From contig SKOX01000437.1 of the NCBI GenBank assembly GCA_007119835.1, positions 1 through 10,830 of the forward strand: DNA of 10,830 bases, given 5' to 3'. Both the position numbers and the translations under genes were made by a program. The DNA comes from Paracoccaceae bacterium (GTDB lineage: Bacteria > Pseudomonadota > Alphaproteobacteria > Rhodobacterales > Rhodobacteraceae). Positions 6,905-10,830 of the stretch are shown here, one piece after another; position 1 is the first letter of the stretch, and each line of letters begins with the position of its first letter. The notes beneath the pieces were generated by a model. The model was not told the DNA's origin and searched no databases. It saw only the letters and a list, made by a program, of their open reading frames with translations.

Positions 6905-8500
6905 ATGGTCGATATCCGCGTTCCCACGCTCGGCGAGAGCGTCACAGAAGCCACCGTCGCCACCTGGTTCAAGAAGGAGGGCGAGGAGGTCCAGCAGGAC
7001 GAGATGCTCTGCGAGCTCGAGACCGACAAGGTGACGGTGGAGGTGCCCGCACCCTCCGCCGGCGTGCTCTCCGAGATCATCGCCAAGGAGGGCGAGACCG
7101 TCGGCGTCGACGCGCTGCTCGCCACCATCGAGGACGGCGCCGGCGCCGGAGCAAACGGGGGCGCCAGGAAGGCGGCGAAGCCCAAGACCCAGGCGCCCGA
7201 GGCGCCCTCGCCCGTGCGCGAGCACGCCGGCGCCGAGGCCGACGAAAGCGAGGAGAGCGCGCCGGCCAACGCCCGCTCCGTCGACGTCCGCGTGCCCACC
7301 CTCGGCGAAAGCGTCAGCGAGGCCACCGTCTCGACCTGGTTCAAGCAGGTCGGCGACGCCGTGACCCAGGACGAGATGCTCTGCGAGCTCGAGACCGACA
7401 AGGTCTCGGTCGAGGTGCCCGCACCTGCCTCCGGCACGCTGTCGGAGATCAAGGCCGAGGCCGGCACCACGGTCGCCGCGGGCGCGGTCCTCGCATGCAT
7501 CTCCGGCGGCGGCGCCACCAGGGCCGCCGCCCCCAAGGCCGAGAAGGCCGCCGCCGAGCGCGCCGAGGCGCCGGCCGCGACCGCGCGCGGAGACGTCGAG
7601 GACGCGCCGTCGGCCAAGAAGATGATGGCCGACAAGGGCGTCTCGCGCGATCAGGTCGAGGGCACCGGCCGCGACGGCCGGGTGATGAAGGAGGACGTGA
7701 TGAAGGCGCTGACCCAGCCGCCGAAGCCGTCGGAGCCCGCCAAGGTCCCGCCGCCCGAAGCCGCCGCGATTCCGCGCGCGCCCGTGGCCGCCGAGGACGC
7801 CGCCCGCGAGGAGCGGGTCAAGATGACCCGCCTGCGCCAGACCATCGCGCGCCGGCTCAAGGAGGCGCAGAACTCCGCGGCCATGCTCACCACCTACAAC
7901 GAGGTGGACATGACCGGCGTCATGGAGCTGCGCAACACCTTCAAGGACCAGTTCGAGAAGAAGCACGGCGTCAAGCTCGGCTTCATGTCGTTCTTTACCA
8001 AGGCCTGCTGCCACGCCCTCAAGGAGGTGCCCGAGGTCAACGCCGAGATCGACGGCACCGACATCGTCTACAAGCACTTCGTCCACATGGGCGTCGCGGT
8101 CGGCACGCCGACCGGCCTCGTCGTGCCGGTGGTGCGCAACGCCGACCAGATGTCGTTCGCCGACATCGAGAAGAAGATCGCCGAGCTCGGCCTGCGCGCC
8201 CGCGACGGCAAGCTCTCGATGGCCGAGATGCAGGGCGGCACCTTCACCATCTCGAACGGCGGCGTCTACGGCTCGCTGATGTCCTCGCCGATCCTGAACC
8301 CGCCGCAGTCGGGCATCCTCGGCATGCACAAGATCCAGCAGCGCCCGATGGTGATGAACGGCCAGATCGTCGCCCGCCCGATGATGTATCTCGCGCTGAG
8401 CTACGACCACCGCGTCGTCGACGGCAAGGGCGCGGTCACCTTCCTCGTCCGCGTCAAGGAGGCCCTGGAGGACCCGCGCCGACTGCTGATGGACCTCTGA
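6905..8500 (+). CDS. sucB: 2-oxoglutarate dehydrogenase E2 (dihydrolipoamide succinyltransferase) with two lipoyl domains
   Basis: SucB forms the core of the complex and transfers succinyl groups from lipoyl-lysine to CoA. Domain order in the 531 residues: lipoyl domain 1 (2-78, Lys42 in ETDKV), Ala/Pro/Glu linker (79-125), lipoyl domain 2 (126-202, Lys166 in ETDKV), linker, peripheral subunit-binding domain (about 234-269, with GTGRDGRV), Pro/Ala linker, and catalytic domain (about 302-531). The catalytic motif DHRVVDG has His502 and Asp506. [13 protein letters not shown] and the [21 protein letters not shown] segment mark it as the succinyl rather than the acetyl enzyme. Most SucB proteins have one lipoyl domain and about 400-440 residues, so the second domain is an in-frame duplication; both lysines are intact. 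The ribosome-binding site GGGGGAGGAA (6895-6904) directly precedes ATG 6905, and sucA ends 10 nt upstream. Confidence 0.98.
   Translation: MVDIRVPTLGESVTEATVATWFKKEGEEVQQDEMLCELETDKVTVEVPAPSAGVLSEIIAKEGETVGVDALLATIEDGAGAGANGGARKAAKPKTQAPEAPSPVREHAGAEADESEESAPANARSVDVRVPTLGESVSEATVSTWFKQVGDAVTQDEMLCELETDKVSVEVPAPASGTLSEIKAEAGTTVAAGAVLACISGGGATRAAAPKAEKAAAERAEAPAATARGDVEDAPSAKKMMADKGVSRDQVEGTGRDGRVMKEDVMKALTQPPKPSEPAKVPPPEAAAIPRAPVAAEDAAREERVKMTRLRQTIARRLKEAQNSAAMLTTYNEVDMTGVMELRNTFKDQFEKKHGVKLGFMSFFTKACCHALKEVPEVNAEIDGTDIVYKHFVHMGVAVGTPTGLVVPVVRNADQMSFADIEKKIAELGLRARDGKLSMAEMQGGTFTISNGGVYGSLMSSPILNPPQSGILGMHKIQQRPMVMNGQIVARPMMYLALSYDHRVVDGKGAVTFLVRVKEALEDPRRLLMDL
6908..7510 (+). repeat. In-frame tandem duplication of the lipoyl domain inside sucB
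   Basis: Copy 1 spans 6908-7138 and copy 2 spans 7280-7510, offset by exactly 372 bp. The two 77-residue domains align without gaps and share 54 residues by my count (about 70%). A 38-bp stretch around the lipoylated lysine is identical in DNA (6995-7032 and 7367-7404), while flanking codons differ. This points to duplication followed by divergence, with strong constraint or gene conversion at the lipoylation site. Confidence 0.85.
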
Positions 8501-8513
8501 GGGCGCGCGCCGC

Positions 8514-8912
8514 ATGTCCGCCGTCCCGCTCCTGGTGCGCGAGAACGACGTCCCGATCGAGAGCTGGTCGGACCCCGTCCGGGGAGAGGTGCGCTTCCGC
8601 ACCCTCCTCGACGGGGCGGCCGGCGCCCGCAGCCTGGTGCACGGCATCGCCTATATCGAGCCGGGCAAGGTCGAGCGCGCGCACCACCACCCCGACACCG
8701 ACGAGACGATCCACGTCCTCGCCGGGTCGGGCGAGGCGCGGCTTGCGGACGATGTGGTGCCGCTCGCCCGGGGAGACACCGTCTTCGTCCCGGCCGGCGC
8801 GGTCCACGAGTGGCGCGCGGGCGCGGGCGGCCTCAGCTTCCTCTACAGCTTCGCCGCCGACCGCTTCGAGACGATCGCCTATGTCTTCGAGGCCGGCGAA
8901 CCGCCCGCATGA
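8514..8912 (+). CDS. Single-domain cupin protein
   Basis: The 132-residue product is a small conserved beta-barrel. Cupin motif 1 matches the consensus exactly: Gly51, His57, His59, Glu64 and Gly71. Motif 2 is GDTVFVPAGAVHEW, with Gly87, Pro93, Gly95 and His98. His57, His59, Glu64 and His98 would form a metal site, so a metal-dependent role is possible, but the substrate is unknown; cupins include dioxygenases, isomerases and simple sensors. There is no signal peptide. ATG 8514 begins 13 nt after sucB with a poor ribosome-binding site, so expression probably depends on read-through from sucB. The stop overlaps the start of the MAPEG gene (ATGA), which couples those two genes. No direct role in the 2-oxoglutarate dehydrogenase complex is evident. 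Confidence 0.88.
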   Translation: MSAVPLLVRENDVPIESWSDPVRGEVRFRTLLDGAAGARSLVHGIAYIEPGKVERAHHHPDTDETIHVLAGSGEARLADDVVPLARGDTVFVPAGAVHEWRAGAGGLSFLYSFAADRFETIAYVFEAGEPPA

Positions 8913-9301
8913 CGACCGAGGTGTTCGTCCTCGCCCTCGCAGGGCTCCTCGCCGCGGTCCAGTTGGCGCTGATGGCAGCCGGCGCCAACCTCCAGCTCGG
9001 GCCGCGCAAGACCGTCGGCCCCCGCGACGAGCCGCTCGCGCTCGCCGGCATCCCCGGCCGCCTCTACCGCGCGCTGAACAACCTCTTCGAGGCGCTGATC
9101 CTCTTCACGCTGGCCGTCGTCGTGGTCGAGCTCTCGGGCGCCAATTCCGGCTTCACCGCCGCGGCCGCCTGGACCTTCCTCGCCGCCCGCATCGCCTACG
9201 TTCCGGCCTACGCCTTCGGCCTCGTCCCCTGGCGGTCGGTCATCTTCGGCGTCGGCGCCGCCGCCACCTTCGCGATGATCGTGGCGGCCTTGTTGAGCTG
9301 A
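8909..9301 (+). CDS. MAPEG family integral membrane protein
   Basis: The 130-residue product has about four hydrophobic helices (roughly residues 3-26, 56-76, 82-104 and 108-129). It carries the MAPEG signature [13 protein letters not shown] (Arg54, Asn57, Glu61), followed by the aromatic-containing [13 protein letters not shown] helix. Human relatives (microsomal glutathione transferases, FLAP, leukotriene C4 synthase) work as trimers on glutathione or eicosanoids; bacterial members of this short type are mostly uncharacterised, so only the family is called. It should sit in the cytoplasmic membrane. ATG 8909 is favoured because it overlaps the cupin stop (ATGA) and directly precedes helix 1. 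The frame stays open upstream to 8810, but that part is Arg-rich and lies inside the cupin gene. From memory, MAPEG genes recur near lpd in alphaproteobacteria, which may be operon hitchhiking. Confidence 0.88.
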   Translation: MTTEVFVLALAGLLAAVQLALMAAGANLQLGPRKTVGPRDEPLALAGIPGRLYRALNNLFEALILFTLAVVVVELSGANSGFTAAAAWTFLAARIAYVPAYAFGLVPWRSVIFGVGAAATFAMIVAALLS

Positions 9302-9317
9302 ACGCCATGCGTATCAA
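9290..9317 (+). promoter_or_regulatory. Weak candidate promoter for lpd
   Basis: TTGTTG (9290-9295) and TATCAA (9312-9317) are 16 bp apart and loosely resemble a sigma-70 -35/-10 pair. The -35 box would lie inside the end of the MAPEG gene, and the -10 box inside the first inverted repeat. The match is poor and may be chance, but an AT-rich leader here is consistent with separate control of lpd. Confidence 0.2.
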
Positions 9318-9346
9318 ATGCGCATGGAAACTGCATCGAATATGCA
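9305..9346. promoter_or_regulatory. Two inverted repeats with GCAT/ATGC half-sites upstream of lpd
   Basis: In the 82-bp gap between the MAPEG gene and lpd, CCATGCG (9305-9311) faces CGCATGG (9321-9327) across 9 bp, and TGCAT (9332-9336) faces ATGCA (9342-9346) across 5 bp. Both are built from the same GCAT/ATGC half-site and lie in an AT-rich patch unlike the flanking genes. They could be operators for a dimeric regulator of lpd or stems in the mRNA leader. The ribosome-binding site lies beyond them, at 9373-9377. Confidence 0.4.
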
Positions 9347-9383
9347 TGGCCCGCAGACGGGCCGAAACGAATGGAGGGACCCC

Positions 9384-10772
<1,389 letters not shown>

Positions 10773-10779
10773 CCATGCC

Positions 10780-10806
10780 GCGAGGCCGCCCGCCCGGCGG
10801 CCTCGC
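10780..10806 (+). terminator. Strong hairpin after lpd, likely end of the operon
   Basis: GCGAGGCCGCC (10780-10790) pairs perfectly with GGCGGCCTCGC (10796-10806) around a 5-nt loop, giving an 11-bp GC-rich stem 8 nt after the lpd stop. The tail CTCTACC is only weakly T-rich, so it is not a textbook intrinsic terminator, but position and stem strength support a transcript end. Confidence 0.7.
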
Positions 10807-10830
10807 CTCTACCGCGTCCGGCCGCTCTGC

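Noticed and set aside
3799..7635. A minus-strand open frame of more than 1,200 codons opposite sucA and sucB
   Set aside because: It is a low-complexity Arg/Ala/Leu/Val-rich frame produced by the G/C third-position bias of the genes on the + strand. It shows no domain, and the opposite strand encodes unmistakable SucA and SucB.
6905..8500. The two-lipoyl E2 being pyruvate dehydrogenase E2 (AceF)
   Set aside because: It directly follows sucA, and its VPTLGESV start and catalytic-domain motifs are those of the succinyltransferase.
9318..9383. An in-frame ATG 22 codons upstream of lpd
   Set aside because: It lies within the inverted repeats, lacks a ribosome-binding site and would add residues before the canonical [11 protein letters not shown] start; ATG 9384 has GGAGG at good spacing.

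Overview
The window looks like a chromosomal segment of a very GC-rich alphaproteobacterium, probably of the Hyphomicrobiales (Rhizobiales) type. The lineage is inferred from the strong G/C third-position bias and the sucC-sucD-sucA-sucB...lpd gene order. All supported genes lie on the + strand. The core is the lower part of the oxidative TCA cycle: succinyl-CoA synthetase (sucC, sucD) and the complete 2-oxoglutarate dehydrogenase complex (sucA = E1o, sucB = E2o, lpd = E3).

Layout. 1-177 is the 3' end of a gene resembling molybdate-type substrate-binding-domain regulators. 178-258 holds two GC-rich hairpins. 259-312 is a 17-codon ORF with the best Shine-Dalgarno sequence in the window; it overlaps the GTG start of a TrmO-family gene (309-794) by GTGA. 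795-1080 is the leader of the TCA cluster. It carries a hairpin and three TGATCA-centred palindromes whose centres are 21 and 42 bp apart. sucC and sucD follow, 1 bp apart. A small PAPS-type sulfotransferase gene sits 7 bp after sucD, then sucA, and sucB 10 bp after it. Next come a single-domain cupin and a four-helix MAPEG membrane protein, overlapping by ATGA. An 82-bp gap with two GCAT/ATGC inverted repeats precedes lpd, which ends at a strong hairpin at the right edge.

How it works together. SucA decarboxylates 2-oxoglutarate, SucB transfers the succinyl group from lipoyl-lysine to CoA, Lpd reoxidises the lipoyl groups with NAD+, and SucCD converts succinyl-CoA to succinate while making a nucleoside triphosphate. 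The accessory genes (sulfotransferase, cupin, MAPEG) have no evident role in the pathway and are probably riding in the operon.

Most of the window is ordinary central metabolism, and I see no convincing new multi-gene system. The points most worth a second look are the phased palindrome array before sucC, the duplicated lipoyl domain of SucB, the 17-codon ORF that may be a relic of a molybdopterin-binding (Mop/TOBE) gene, the sulfotransferase inside the operon, and the inverted repeats before lpd. mdh, usually just upstream of sucC in this group, is not between the TrmO gene and sucC.
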